A stretch of 64,000 nucleotides of DNA, from assembly GCF_013111185.1 (NCBI RefSeq), contig NZ_WVRE01000004.1, positions 124,001 through 188,000 of the forward strand, written 5' to 3'. Below are positions 27,552 to 37,088 of this stretch, piece after piece; the stretch's first letter is position 1, and each line of letters begins with the position of its first letter. The notes beneath the pieces were generated by a model, which was not told where the DNA came from, ran no database searches, and was given only the letters and a program-made list of their open reading frames with translations. The position numbers and the translations under genes were made by a program. Origin of the DNA: Ruegeria sp. HKCCD7303 (GTDB lineage: Bacteria > Pseudomonadota > Alphaproteobacteria > Rhodobacterales > Rhodobacteraceae).

Positions 27552-27998
27552 TCAGCCACCCTCGCGCCGTTCGCGGATTTCGCGCTCACGCAGGGGTGTC
27601 TTGTCGATTGATCGGCCGATCTCGCGAACGCTCCAAGGGGAGGGTTTGCGTAGTTTCACCACGCCGTCTTTGTCGACAAACACCATCTGGAACCCGCGCG
27701 GGCGCAGTTGCGCCCTGATCGGGGATTTCGCTGACGGGTCGGTATCAGTCAAGACCACGACGTCCCGGTCACGCATGGCCTGTTCGCCATCCAATAGCAT
27801 GTCGATCTGTTGTTGGAATCGCGGGTCGGCTGGCGTGTCTGCAAAGACAACGATAGGGCGGTTGACCCATAGAAAATCGCTGAGTTCGCTGTCGCCTGCC
27901 GGGCGAACAAAGCTGTCATCTGATGGTGCCGTGCCGTCCGCCGCCCAAGCGGCCAGCGGGATTAGTGCCGAGAAAACAAAGGCAAGCGTGCGAGTCAT
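27552..27998 (-). CDS. Exported DUF4174 protein
   Basis: Protein of 148 residues with a signal peptide (MTRTLAFVFSALIPLAAWA) and a thioredoxin-like DUF4174 domain (RPIVVFADTPADPRFQQQ, RDVVVLTDTD, FQMVFVDKDGVVKLRKPSPWS). DUF4174 lacks the thioredoxin CxxC pair, and none is seen here. I chose the ATG at 27998, with AGGAGG upstream, over the open frame back to 28109. It is divergent from the mutase gene and convergent with pccA. Role unknown, periplasmic. Confidence 0.85.
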   Translation of the reverse strand: MTRTLAFVFSALIPLAAWAADGTAPSDDSFVRPAGDSELSDFLWVNRPIVVFADTPADPRFQQQIDMLLDGEQAMRDRDVVVLTDTDPSAKSPIRAQLRPRGFQMVFVDKDGVVKLRKPSPWSVREIGRSIDKTPLREREIRERREGG

Positions 27999-28167
27999 GT
28001 GGCCTCCTGTTCTTTCGAATATAGCCCCTGTCTCCGCGATTGCGACTGACGATTTACGCAGAACACTCAAAATTTTGCGCTTGCGCCCCGACGCAATTGT
28101 CAAGCGCATGACCTAAATGCGGACGTTTTGCGACGGCCGCCACCCGAATTGACGAGAGGAAATCGAA

Positions 28168-30294
28168 ATGACCGACACGAAGGACTGGAAAGCGCTGGCC
28201 GAGAAAGAGCTGCGCGGACGTCCGTTGGACGATCTGACCAAGGAAACGCTGGAAGGCATCGCCGTCAAACCACTTTATACGCAAGAAGATACAGCAGATC
28301 TGCCGCATATGGGCTCGCTGCCGGGCTTTGGCCCGTTTACGCGCGGGGTGAAGGCGACGATGTATGCCGGTCGTCCGTGGACGATCCGCCAGTATGCGGG
28401 CTTTTCGACAGCCGAGGAGTCAAACGCCTTCTACCGCCGCAACCTGGCAGCAGGTCAGCAGGGTGTCTCAGTCGCTTTCGATCTGGCCACGCACCGTGGT
28501 TATGACAGTGATCACCCGCGTGTTGTAGGCGATGTGGGCAAGGCCGGTGTGGCCATCGACAGCGTGGAAGACATGAAGATCCTGTTCGATGGTATTCCGC
28601 TGGATAAGGTCTCGGTCTCGATGACCATGAACGGTGCGGTGGTTCCGATCCTGGCCAGTTTCATCGTTGCGGGGGAAGAGCAGGGCCATGACAAATCGGT
28701 GCTGTCCGGCACTATTCAGAACGACATTCTGAAAGAGTTCATGGTGCGCAACACCTATATCTATCCGCCCGAGCCGTCGATGCGGATCATTTCGGACATC
28801 ATCGAATACACCTCGAACGAGATGCCGAAATTCAACTCGATCTCGATCTCGGGCTATCACATGCAGGAGGCCGGGGCGAACCTGGTGCAGGAATTGGCCT
28901 ACACGCTGGCTGATGGGCGTGAATACGTCCGGGCCGCGACAGAGGCCGGAATGGATGTGGACAAGTTCGCGGGTCGTCTGTCGTTCTTCTTTGCCATCGG
29001 CATGAACTTCTTCATGGAGATCGCCAAACTGCGCGCGGCGCGGACCCTATGGCATCGCGTGATGACCGAATTCGGTGCAAAATCCGAGCGATCAAAGATG
29101 TTGCGCACTCATTGCCAGACCTCGGGCGTGTCGTTGCAGGAGCAAGATCCCTATAACAACGTGATCCGCACAGCCTATGAAGCGATGAGCGCGGTTCTGG
29201 GCGGCACCCAGTCGCTGCACACCAATGCTCTGGACGAGGCGATTGCGCTGCCGACGGACTTTTCGGCCCGCATCGCGCGGAACACCCAGTTGGTGTTGCA
29301 GGAAGAGACCGGTGTGACTGATGTGGTCGATCCCTTGGCGGGCTCCTACTATGTCGAAAGCCTGACCAATGAACTGGTCGAAAAAGCCTGGGCGCTGATG
29401 CAAGAGGTCGAAGAAATGGGCGGTATGACCAAGGCCGTCGCCTCGGGTATGCCCAAGCTGCGCATTGAAGAAAGCGCCGCGCGCCGTCAGGCCATGATCG
29501 ACCGGGGCGACGAGGTGATCGTCGGTGTCAACAAATACCGCAAGGAGCAGGAAGATCCGATCGACATTCTGGATGTCGACAACGTTGCGGTGCGCGAAGC
29601 ACAGGTCGCGCGACTGGAACGTATCCGCGCAACCCGCGATGAGGCCGCGTGTCAGGCTGCGCTGGACGCGCTGACCAAGACCGCTCAAGAGGGTGGAAAC
29701 TTGCTGGCCGCCGCGGTTGAGGCCGCCCGCGCCCGCGCATCCGTAGGAGAGATCAGCATGGCAATGGAAAAAGAGTTCGGCCGCCACCGTGCCGAAGTGA
29801 AAACCCTGGCCGGTGTGTATGGCGCGGCCTACGAAGGTGACGAAGGCTTTGCCGCGATCCAGAAGTCCATTGAAGAGTTTGCCGAAGCTGAAGGGCGTCG
29901 CCCTCGTTTGCTGGTGGTCAAGATGGGACAGGACGGTCACGACCGGGGTGCCAAGGTCATCGCCACGGCCTTTGCCGATATTGGTTTTGACGTCGATGTT
30001 GGGCCTTTGTTCCAGACACCTGCCGAGGCCGCGCAGGACGCGGTGGACAATGACGTGCATGTGGTCGGGATTTCCTCGCAAGCCGCCGGGCACAAGACGC
30101 TAGCCCCGCAGTTGGTCGAAGAGCTCAAGAAAGCCGGGGCAGAGGATATTATCGTCATCTGCGGTGGCGTGATTCCGCAGCAGGATTACCAGTTCCTCTA
30201 CGATCACGGCGTAAAAGCGATCTTTGGGCCGGGCACCAATATTCCCGAAGCCGCGCAGGACATCCTGCGTCTGATCAACGAAGCGCGGGGCTAA
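28168..30294 (+). CDS. mcm: Methylmalonyl-CoA mutase, single-chain, B12-dependent
   Basis: Enzyme of 708 residues that rearranges (R)-methylmalonyl-CoA to succinyl-CoA. The N-terminal TIM-barrel (about 1-560) has the substrate loop [19 protein letters not shown]; the C-terminal cobalamin domain (about 570-705) has D589-x-H591-x-x-G594 (DGHDRG) and the downstream GISSQAAGH and CGGVIPQQD signatures. One chain carries both parts, so it is the alpha-type homodimer. No epimerase, MeaB chaperone or B12 riboswitch is seen nearby. TTTGCG elements at 28074 and 28127 may be weak PccR sites. Confidence 0.96.
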   Translation: MTDTKDWKALAEKELRGRPLDDLTKETLEGIAVKPLYTQEDTADLPHMGSLPGFGPFTRGVKATMYAGRPWTIRQYAGFSTAEESNAFYRRNLAAGQQGVSVAFDLATHRGYDSDHPRVVGDVGKAGVAIDSVEDMKILFDGIPLDKVSVSMTMNGAVVPILASFIVAGEEQGHDKSVLSGTIQNDILKEFMVRNTYIYPPEPSMRIISDIIEYTSNEMPKFNSISISGYHMQEAGANLVQELAYTLADGREYVRAATEAGMDVDKFAGRLSFFFAIGMNFFMEIAKLRAARTLWHRVMTEFGAKSERSKMLRTHCQTSGVSLQEQDPYNNVIRTAYEAMSAVLGGTQSLHTNALDEAIALPTDFSARIARNTQLVLQEETGVTDVVDPLAGSYYVESLTNELVEKAWALMQEVEEMGGMTKAVASGMPKLRIEESAARRQAMIDRGDEVIVGVNKYRKEQEDPIDILDVDNVAVREAQVARLERIRATRDEAACQAALDALTKTAQEGGNLLAAAVEAARARASVGEISMAMEKEFGRHRAEVKTLAGVYGAAYEGDEGFAAIQKSIEEFAEAEGRRPRLLVVKMGQDGHDRGAKVIATAFADIGFDVDVGPLFQTPAEAAQDAVDNDVHVVGISSQAAGHKTLAPQLVEELKKAGAEDIIVICGGVIPQQDYQFLYDHGVKAIFGPGTNIPEAAQDILRLINEARG

Positions 30295-30302
30295 ACAGTG
30301 GC

Positions 30303-30327
30303 CAAGATTTTTCGTCGAAAAATCTTG
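30303..30327. terminator. Perfect AT-rich hairpin after mcm
   Basis: Twelve-base arms CAAGATTTTTCG and CGAAAAATCTTG flank a single T. It starts nine bases after the mcm stop. The stem is AT-rich and no free T tract follows, so it may be a processing or dispersed intergenic element rather than a classical terminator. Confidence 0.5.
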
Positions 30328-30354
30328 TGATCTCGCGCCGATGGCGGAAACATG

Positions 30355-30390
30355 CGACCAGACCTGATTGGGTCTGGTCGAATTGTTTTT
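30355..30390 (+). terminator. Rho-independent terminator downstream of mcm
   Basis: Ten-bp stem CGACCAGACC/GGTCTGGTCG with loop TGATTG, followed by AATTGTTTTT. It lies between mcm and the VOC gene, so those two genes are probably not one transcription unit. Confidence 0.75.
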
Positions 30391-30401
30391 AGGAGGGGCG
30401 C

Positions 30402-31004
30402 ATGTTGCTCGATCATCTGGCCGTTGCAGGCGAAACGCTGGAAGAAGCATCCGCACATGTCGAACAGGCTTTGGGCGTTGCGTTGCAGGCGGGCGGCAAG
30501 CACGAGAAGTTTGGTACCTATAATCGACTGCTGGGGCTCAAGGATGGTCTGTATCTTGAGGCGATTTCCATCGATCCTGACGCCCCCCAACCAGAACGAA
30601 CCCGCTGGTTCGATCTGGACCGGTTTACGGGCAAACCCCGCTTGAGCAACTGGATTTGTCGCGTGCCAGACATCGAAGCCTCGCTGTCGGTGTTTCCCGA
30701 TGGTATCGGGACACCGATTGATCTGACTCGTGGTGCCCTGAGTTGGCGTATGGCCGTGCCGCCGACCGGCCGACTTCCGTTTGACAACCTTTTTCCCGCG
30801 TTGATCCAGTGGCAGGGCGATCTGCACCCGGCGCAGATGTTGCAAGACAGCGGTTGCCGCCTGCGCAGGCTGGTCGTGTTCCACCCGGATGCGCTGACAC
30901 TGGCCACACATCTTGGCGCGTTGGACTGGGTGGTGTTCGACACTGGGCCAGCTGCCTTGCGGGCCGAGGTTGATACCCCGCACGGTCTGCGCGTGTTGGA
31001 ATGA
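30402..31004 (+). CDS. VOC family protein (glyoxalase-like, PF13468 type)
   Basis: Protein of 200 residues beginning MLLDHLAVAGETLEEA, a pattern typical of the Glyoxalase_3 branch of the vicinal oxygen chelate fold. His5 and a Glu in the YLEAIS strand are plausible metal ligands. It lies just after mcm but does not have the sequence of methylmalonyl-CoA epimerase, and a terminator separates the two. Its stop overlaps the start of the next gene (ATGA). Enzymatic role unknown. Confidence 0.8.
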   Translation: MLLDHLAVAGETLEEASAHVEQALGVALQAGGKHEKFGTYNRLLGLKDGLYLEAISIDPDAPQPERTRWFDLDRFTGKPRLSNWICRVPDIEASLSVFPDGIGTPIDLTRGALSWRMAVPPTGRLPFDNLFPALIQWQGDLHPAQMLQDSGCRLRRLVVFHPDALTLATHLGALDWVVFDTGPAALRAEVDTPHGLRVLE

Positions 31005-31489
31005 AGGTTCGCCCCGCACAGCCAGCAGATGCGCTTGCGATTGCCGAGATCGCCAATCAGATCATTCGCGAGACGCTGGTCACGTTCACCACCGATACTC
31101 GCAGCGCTGAGAGTATCGCCGAAGATATCCACGCCCGAGGTCCCGGGTTTCTGGTTGCAGAAATTGAAGGCCGCGTGGTCGGGTTTGCGACCTTTGGACC
31201 TTTCCGCTCGGGCCCGGGTTATGCGCATAGTTGCGAACACTCCATCCAATTGGCGCCTGAAGCGCGCGGCCAAGGCGTGGGCCGCGCCCTGATGGTCGCA
31301 CTGGAGAAAGCTGCGCGAGCCAAGGGGGTCCACGTCTTGGTTGCTGGTATCTCATCCGCAAACCCGTCTGCTGTTGCATTCCACGCAGCGTTGGGGTTCG
31401 AACAGGTCGGGGTTATGCCTCAAATCGGTTACAAATGGGGGCAGTGGCTGGATCTTGTGCTGATGCAGAAAATTCTTTCCCCGGATTGA
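31001..31489 (+). CDS. GNAT family N-acetyltransferase (phosphinothricin acetyltransferase-like)
   Basis: Protein of 162 residues with the GNAT fold. The acetyl-CoA pyrophosphate loop reads ARGQGVGRAL, and the C-terminal NPSAVAFHAALGFEQVGVMPQIGYKWGQWLDLVLMQ is typical of PAT/MddA-like amino acid or methionine-analogue acetyltransferases. Translation is probably coupled to the VOC gene, whose stop overlaps its ATG. Acts in the cytosol on an unidentified amine. Confidence 0.88.
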   Translation: MKVRPAQPADALAIAEIANQIIRETLVTFTTDTRSAESIAEDIHARGPGFLVAEIEGRVVGFATFGPFRSGPGYAHSCEHSIQLAPEARGQGVGRALMVALEKAARAKGVHVLVAGISSANPSAVAFHAALGFEQVGVMPQIGYKWGQWLDLVLMQKILSPD

Positions 31490-31534
31490 TCTATCGCACC
31501 TGACAGTCCCGAATTGTGGCGCTAGGGTACGCCC

Positions 31535-32215
31535 ATGTCGATTTGGACTCGCATATCAGACGCTCTTAGCGCACTTGCACAGGGCGAAAGCCTGACCGCT
31601 GTTTTTGAAAAGCTTCGCTCACCGCCTGAACGCTCGGTGGCGTTTACGATTGCCGTCATTGCGCTGGGCGCAAAAATGGCTAAGGCAGACGGGCAGGTGA
31701 CGCGGGACGAGGTCACAGCCTTCCGCGACGTGTTCCAGATTGCACGCGAGGATGAGGAGGGCGCGGCGCGGGTTTTCAACATGGCGCGCACGGATGTGGC
31801 CGGGTATCAGGATTATGCCCGCAAGATCGCCCGGATGTTTTCCGAAGACAGCACCACACTGTGCGACCTGATGGAAGGGCTGTTTCACATTGCGATGGCC
31901 GACGGGTTCTATCATCCCAATGAGAATGAGTTTTTAGAAGAGGTCAGCCGCATCTTTGGCCAAACAGATGCGCAGTTTTTGGCCTTGCGTGCGCGGTTTG
32001 TGCCGGACGCACCCAACGACCCATATGTGGTTCTGGGAGTATCCCGGGATATGCCCGTGGCCGAGATCCGCAAGGTCTGGCGTCAGCTGGTGCGCGAGAC
32101 ACACCCGGACGCCATGATGGCACGCGGGGTCCCCGAAGAAGCGATCCGGTTGGCTGAAAAGAAGATGATCGACATTAATCGCGCCTGGGACGAGATCAAC
32201 GGCGCGGCGGCCTGA
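31535..32215 (+). CDS. TerB-DnaJ protein (DjlA-like co-chaperone)
   Basis: Protein of 226 residues with a TerB-like helical domain (about 20-140) and a C-terminal J domain (about 165-224) containing the HPD tripeptide in ETHPDAMM, which stimulates DnaK ATPase. E. coli DjlA has an N-terminal membrane anchor; none is evident here, so this form is probably soluble. It lies in a run of plus-strand genes and is followed by the EEP gene after 4 bases. Confidence 0.85.
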   Translation: MSIWTRISDALSALAQGESLTAVFEKLRSPPERSVAFTIAVIALGAKMAKADGQVTRDEVTAFRDVFQIAREDEEGAARVFNMARTDVAGYQDYARKIARMFSEDSTTLCDLMEGLFHIAMADGFYHPNENEFLEEVSRIFGQTDAQFLALRARFVPDAPNDPYVVLGVSRDMPVAEIRKVWRQLVRETHPDAMMARGVPEEAIRLAEKKMIDINRAWDEINGAAA

Positions 32216-32219
32216 GGGG

Positions 32220-33221
32220 ATGCGGTTGGCGACCTATAATATCGAATGGTTCGCCAATCTTTTCGACAAGAATGACGCCCTTATTGTCGATGACAGCTGG
32301 TCCGGCAGGCACGATGTCACCAAAGCGCAGCAAGTTGAGGCAATTGCCAAGGTTCTAACCGCGATGGATGCCGATGCAGTGCTGATTGTCGAGGCACCGA
32401 ACACCGGCAAACGACAAAATACAGTGCGTGCTTTGCAAGGCTTTGCCGAGGCATTCGAACTGCGCACCGCCGATGCGGTGATGGGCTTTGCCAATGACAC
32501 ACATCAGGAATTGGCACTGCTGTTTGACAGAACTGTTCTGAGCGCACGTCACGATCCAAAAGGGGGCATTGAAGACGGGTCGGCTCCTCGGTTCGACGGT
32601 GAATTCAGAATTGATCTGGATGTTGACGCGACCGAAGACATTGTTGAGTTTTCCAAACCGCCAATGGAACTGGCGCTGACGACTAAGGCAGGCAATGAAG
32701 TCAGGCTTATTGGAGCACATCTGAAATCAAAGGCGCCGCATGGGGCAGAGTCCAGGGACGAAGCGATCCGAATCTCGATTGCCAATCGTCGCAAGCAGCT
32801 AGCGCAGGCAGTTTGGTTGGCCCGAAGGGTTGAGACGCATTTAGAACAGGACGAGTCTGTCATTTTGCTGGGGGATCTGAATGACGGGCCGGGGCTGGAT
32901 GAATTTGAACACCTCTTTGGGCATTCATCTGTTGAGATTTTGCTGCAGTCCGGGCTGTATGATCCGCACGCGGTCAGGGCACATGAATTTCGGCCAGGTT
33001 CGATCCCGTCCACTGCGCGCTTTGCGCGCCCCGAAGAGGGCCGATTTCTGGAGGCGCTTCTGGATTACATCATGATTTCCCAAGATTTGCGTGCCTTTGA
33101 TCCCGTCTGGCGTATTTGGCACCCATTTCGGGATACTGTTTGTTGGTCTGAACCCGAAATGCGGCAAGCGCTGTTGACAGCTTCGGATCATTTTCCGGTC
33201 ACTCTGGATATTGACCTGTGA
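32220..33221 (+). CDS. Endonuclease/exonuclease/phosphatase family protein
   Basis: Protein of 333 residues of the EEP superfamily. The first strand ATYNIEWFANLF, the DLNDGPG segment and the final SDHFPVT carry the conserved Asn, Asp and His of the metal-dependent active site. No signal peptide, so it is cytosolic. Members cut DNA, RNA or phosphoesters; the substrate is unknown. The ATG at 32220 follows GAGGGG with almost no spacer; a TTG at 32225 has better spacing and is possible. Confidence 0.8.
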   Translation: MRLATYNIEWFANLFDKNDALIVDDSWSGRHDVTKAQQVEAIAKVLTAMDADAVLIVEAPNTGKRQNTVRALQGFAEAFELRTADAVMGFANDTHQELALLFDRTVLSARHDPKGGIEDGSAPRFDGEFRIDLDVDATEDIVEFSKPPMELALTTKAGNEVRLIGAHLKSKAPHGAESRDEAIRISIANRRKQLAQAVWLARRVETHLEQDESVILLGDLNDGPGLDEFEHLFGHSSVEILLQSGLYDPHAVRAHEFRPGSIPSTARFARPEEGRFLEALLDYIMISQDLRAFDPVWRIWHPFRDTVCWSEPEMRQALLTASDHFPVTLDIDL

Positions 33222-33258
33222 TCTTTGCAGCCTCTGCCCAAAGGTTTATATCAAGGCT

Positions 33259-33633
33259 ATGAAACGGATTGTTCTGATCAGCATCGTGTTGGCATCATTT
33301 GCAATGCCAGCTTCGGCCCAAGAAGACACTGGAAAATCCCTGATGGAGCAGGGAGCCGAGTTATTTTTCGAAGGGCTGCGCAAGGAAATGGAACCGGCGC
33401 TGGATGACTTGCTTGGATTGGCGGATGAGTTCGGCCCAGCCATGCAGTCGTTCTTGCAAGAGATGGGCCCGGCGCTGGCGGAACTGGCAGCTCAGGTCAA
33501 GGATTGGAGCGCCTATGAGGCACCCGAGATCCTGCCCAATGGCGACATCATCATCCGCAAAAAGCCGGTTGAAGACCTGCCTGAACATGAAAACAAGGAC
33601 GAAGAGAACCCCGAGGGCACAACTGATATCTGA
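33259..33633 (+). CDS. Exported hypothetical protein
   Basis: Protein of 124 residues with a signal peptide (MKRIVLISIVLASFAMPASA) and a mature helical, acidic part with repeated hydrophobic-acidic helices (GAELFFEGLRKEMEPALDDLLG, GPALAELAAQVKDW) and a charged tail (ENKDEENPEG). I recall Roseobacter homologues carrying an unsupported AAA+ ATPase label; no Walker motif is present. Periplasmic, function unknown. It converges on the ppx gene. Confidence 0.75.
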   Translation: MKRIVLISIVLASFAMPASAQEDTGKSLMEQGAELFFEGLRKEMEPALDDLLGLADEFGPAMQSFLQEMGPALAELAAQVKDWSAYEAPEILPNGDIIIRKKPVEDLPEHENKDEENPEGTTDI

Positions 33634-33640
33634 GTTTGCC

Positions 33641-35185
33641 TCAGCCCTTGATGATCACCTGCGTTTCAGATTTCAGGGCGCTTGCCAGCGAGTTCAGGCG
33701 TGCCTCGGCCACTTCGCTGAACAAAGGTGCCGCAGCCTCGGGTAAATACAGTTCTAACTCGCGCTTTTTCGGATAGAATTTCAGGCGCCCCATATTGGCT
33801 TCGTTGTGCATCCAGAGCATTGCGCCAAATCGCATGGCTTTTCCCAGAATTTCGGCCTGCTTCTGGTCTTTCTCGTCTAGCAACTCATACAGGGGCGTAA
33901 ACCGGTTGCCTTCGCGTTTGTTCTTGTAACGATGTTGCAGGGCCAACCCGATAAAGACACGCTCGGAATGTTTCAAACCCCCAAGATTGGCGCGAGTGAC
34001 ATTGTCAAAGCAAACCTCGGCCCGATAATCGGGATGAGCGCGCCAACTGACATCGTGCAGCAGGCACGCGGCCTGAATCAGGCGTACGCGGCTGGGCGGG
34101 GCAGATTTGAACAGCGGCATGACAAAGTCATACAAGTTGCGGCCAAAACCAGGCAGACGCGCATCCTTTGCTTCGGAAAAGCGGCTGGCTTCGATCAGGG
34201 GGTCGCGGTCCCGCAGTTCCTGCGGCATCTGTTCATACAGCAACCCTTCGCGGATGCCATAGCTCGAAATCGCGATATCCTTGGGTTTGAAGGTTCGGAT
34301 CAGCCGGGCCAGAACATCCATTGCATAAGGAATCAGCGACATACGAGAGCTTGAGACCCCAGCCTCGCCACGCAGTTTTTCGTAGTCGCTTTTTTCTATG
34401 AACTTGATGGTATCGCGCACTTGTTTGGTGGTCATTCGGTATTCGTGCAGCACGTTCAGCGGATAGCCCCGCCGCAGCATGTCCAGTCGCGCAAAAGCTC
34501 GCCAACTGCCTCCGACCAGAAACAGGCGATCTCGCTGCGGACCCATCTGATCGCGCAACTCTTCCATTGTTGACTTGATATGCGCCTTTCGGGCTCGTCG
34601 CCCGCCTTTGATGTCGCGCAGCTTCAGAGGGCCTAGGGCAGAGGTCACGCGACGACCAACCTGACCATCGCCGATTTCGGCTAATTCCATGGACGAGCCG
34701 CCAATGTCGCAGATCAGGCCGTACGCACCGGGCCAGCCTAGCAACACGCCTTGTGCAGACAGACGTGCCTCTTCCGCGCCGTCGATTACGGCCACATGCA
34801 ACCCGGTTTCTGCCTCGACCTGTGCACAGAAATCCGGGCCGTCTTCGGCCTCACGCACCGCAGCCGTGGCCACCACATGCAGCCCGGGCAGATCCAGATC
34901 CATCGCCAGATGCTGGAATCGCCGCAGCGCCGCCAGTGCACGGTCACGCCCGCGTGGGTTTAACCGGCCCGTCTCGGACAGGCCCGCGCCCAGTTCGCAC
35001 ATCACCTTTTCGTTGTAAAAATAAGCCGGCGACCGGGCTGCGCCGTCGAAGATCACCATCCGAACCGAGTTCGACCCCACATCGACCACTCCGACCCGCG
35101 ACAGGGCACGTGTGCCAGGGTCGTCGAACAAAGGTTTTCCGAAAGGTCCCCAGTCCGGGATGTCGGTTTCGACGGTCTGATCCAT
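33641..35185 (-). CDS. ppx: Ppx/GppA family phosphatase (exopolyphosphatase)
   Basis: Protein of 514 residues with an ASKHA-fold phosphatase domain in the first 300 residues (VGVVDVGSNSVRMVIFDGA phosphate loop; CDIGGSSMELAEIGDG second loop) and a C-terminal HD-like helical domain (LLHDVSWRAHPDYR). It hydrolyses polyphosphate or pppGpp. I chose the ATG at 35185, preceded by GGAAG, which removes an overlap with hda. It is the last gene of an AI-2E transporter-hda-ppx run. Confidence 0.9.
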   Translation of the reverse strand: MDQTVETDIPDWGPFGKPLFDDPGTRALSRVGVVDVGSNSVRMVIFDGAARSPAYFYNEKVMCELGAGLSETGRLNPRGRDRALAALRRFQHLAMDLDLPGLHVVATAAVREAEDGPDFCAQVEAETGLHVAVIDGAEEARLSAQGVLLGWPGAYGLICDIGGSSMELAEIGDGQVGRRVTSALGPLKLRDIKGGRRARKAHIKSTMEELRDQMGPQRDRLFLVGGSWRAFARLDMLRRGYPLNVLHEYRMTTKQVRDTIKFIEKSDYEKLRGEAGVSSSRMSLIPYAMDVLARLIRTFKPKDIAISSYGIREGLLYEQMPQELRDRDPLIEASRFSEAKDARLPGFGRNLYDFVMPLFKSAPPSRVRLIQAACLLHDVSWRAHPDYRAEVCFDNVTRANLGGLKHSERVFIGLALQHRYKNKREGNRFTPLYELLDEKDQKQAEILGKAMRFGAMLWMHNEANMGRLKFYPKKRELELYLPEAAAPLFSEVAEARLNSLASALKSETQVIIKG

Positions 35186-35234
35186 GTGTCTTCCAGATAG
35201 TGCAGTCAGAGGATGCGAAATTGGAGCTTGCGGG

Positions 35235-35924
35235 TCAATCACCCGTGTCGACCTCGTCCGGGCTTGTGTTCAAAACCCGAACGGCCAATGCGCGTGTGAT
35301 GTCACGCTTTTCCGCTAATGCCAGATGGTCGAGTTGCGCAACAACGTTTGCAGCGGTTTCAAACCGTCGATCCATATGTTTCACGAGATAAGCGATGACT
35401 TCGGGGCCAGGATTCAACTGACGATCCACAAACAGTTTGGCCAGCACCGCGCCCAGAAGCGCGTCGTCAGGCGGGTCCAATGCGACGTGATGGGCCCCTT
35501 CAACGCGGCTTTGAAGATCCGCCAGGGGCAGTTCCCAAAATTTCGGTGCAAGCCTGCCGGTCATTAACAAGGCATGCCCTTCGGCCAGCACCAGATTGTG
35601 CAGGTGAAACAGTGTTTTCTGCTGTTCCAAATCCCCGGCGACCATGGGTACATCTTCGACGGCGATCGGTCCTCGCGCCAGATCAGGTACGTCGTCATAG
35701 CGCAGGTCTGCTGCCTGAACGATCCGACCGCCGGTTTCAGCGGCCCAGACATGCGCCAGATGAGTTTTGCCCGCGCCCGCCGGTCCGCTCAGTACCAGCT
35801 TGTTTCCGGGCCAAGACGTGGCCGAAATCATCGCAACCGCCAGAGCATTGGAAGGCGAGACAAAGAAATCCTCACGCCCAAGCGCAGTTTTGGCGGGCAG
35901 GTCAAAGCTGAGTTGTCGGGCCAT
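35235..35924 (-). CDS. hda: DnaA regulatory inactivator Hda-like protein
   Basis: DnaA-like AAA protein of 229 residues. Walker A is GPAGAGKTHLAH and Walker B IAVEDV; the C-terminal helices of DnaA domain III are present but the DNA-binding domain IV is missing. This is the HdaA form that works with the beta clamp to make DnaA hydrolyse ATP and prevents re-initiation. The gene abuts the AI-2E transporter gene with no gap, so they are co-transcribed. Confidence 0.9.
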   Translation of the reverse strand: MARQLSFDLPAKTALGREDFFVSPSNALAVAMISATSWPGNKLVLSGPAGAGKTHLAHVWAAETGGRIVQAADLRYDDVPDLARGPIAVEDVPMVAGDLEQQKTLFHLHNLVLAEGHALLMTGRLAPKFWELPLADLQSRVEGAHHVALDPPDDALLGAVLAKLFVDRQLNPGPEVIAYLVKHMDRRFETAANVVAQLDHLALAEKRDITRALAVRVLNTSPDEVDTGD

Positions 35925-36998
35925 TTACTCGGTTTCCTGATCCTGACTTTCAAGACCGGTGTAAAGTCTGCTGTCCAGATACAGCGAAGTTGCAAACCGC
36001 GCCAGCACGCCAAGCGCTGCTGCGACGGGGACTGCGATCAGCATACCGACAAAGCCAAACAATGCGCCAAAGACCGAAAGCGCCAGCAGCAGCCAGACCG
36101 GGTGTAACCCTACAGAGTTGCCGACCAATTTGGGTGTCAGGAAATTCCCTTCGGTGACCTGGCCAATGGCAAATATGCCCGCTATCAAACCGATATGTGC
36201 CCAATCGCCCCAGAACTGAAACAGCGCGAGCCCAATGGCCAGCGTTCCACCAATCAAGGCGCCCAGATAAGGAATGAACGTGACCAACCCCGCAATAAAG
36301 CCTACGATCAGGCCGAATTGCAGACCCGCGAGCATCAGAGCGACCGCGTAATATGTGCCAAGGATAAGGCAAACGGTACCCATCCCGCGCACGAAAGAGG
36401 CCAAAACGGCGTCAATCTCGACCGCCAGCCGCTTGATGGTTGGGGCGTGGTCGCGTGGCAAAAGCTCTCCGATGCGAGCGATCATGCGGTCCCAGTCCAA
36501 CAGCATATAGACCGCGACAACCGGTACGATGACCAGCAGAACCACAATGTTGATTGCGGACCCCAGAGAGGTCAGCACCGTCTGCAGAACATCCCCTGTC
36601 TTGGACTTCAAAGTATCGCCAAAAGATACCAACATCTGGTGCGTGCTTGATTCCCGATCCAAAAGGGACGGAAACTGTCTTTCGATAAAGCCGCGCAACT
36701 CTTTGAACAGGGCCGGCAAGACATCAACCAGGTCCAATAGCTGTGTGATCAAGGCGGGTACGACCATCAGGATTGCCAACACGAACCCCAATACGCCCAC
36801 AACCGTGATGATAGCTGTGGCCGCCATGCGCGAAAGGCCAAGCCGCTCAAGCCTATCCGCGACAGGATCAAGGAAGTAGGCAATGGCCCCGCCGATCACA
36901 AACGGCAGCAGGACGTCTCCCAAGGCCCAGAGGATCAACGCAAAAACCGCAGCGGCGAAGCCCCAGTATCTTAGTTGATCCTTAACCGGCAATGCCAT
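35925..36998 (-). CDS. AI-2E family transporter (PerM/TqsA-like)
   Basis: Membrane protein of 357 residues with seven to eight helices, a periplasmic or cytosolic segment between helices 3 and 4, and the LVGFIAGLVTFIPYLGALIGG region typical of the family (PF01594). Members export autoinducer-2 or act as sodium/proton antiporters; which applies here is unknown. I chose the ATG at 36998, preceded by AAGGGG, over 37022. First gene of the run with hda and ppx. Confidence 0.9.
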   Translation of the reverse strand: MALPVKDQLRYWGFAAAVFALILWALGDVLLPFVIGGAIAYFLDPVADRLERLGLSRMAATAIITVVGVLGFVLAILMVVPALITQLLDLVDVLPALFKELRGFIERQFPSLLDRESSTHQMLVSFGDTLKSKTGDVLQTVLTSLGSAINIVVLLVIVPVVAVYMLLDWDRMIARIGELLPRDHAPTIKRLAVEIDAVLASFVRGMGTVCLILGTYYAVALMLAGLQFGLIVGFIAGLVTFIPYLGALIGGTLAIGLALFQFWGDWAHIGLIAGIFAIGQVTEGNFLTPKLVGNSVGLHPVWLLLALSVFGALFGFVGMLIAVPVAAALGVLARFATSLYLDSRLYTGLESQDQETE

Positions 36999-37088
36999 CG
37001 CGATCCCCTTTTGGCAGGTCATTGACGGTGTTCTTGGCGTATCAAGCCCCGTGATGCAAGCGCTTCATGTGGCCTGAAATTGCGGCGG

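Noticed and set aside
29092-30093. A 333-codon minus-strand frame inside mcm
   Set aside because: Shadow of the mutase gene; composition is typical of antisense translation.
30402-31004. VOC protein as methylmalonyl-CoA epimerase
   Set aside because: It is close to mcm, but the sequence fits the Glyoxalase_3 branch, the epimerase metal-ligand pattern is not seen and a terminator separates the two genes.
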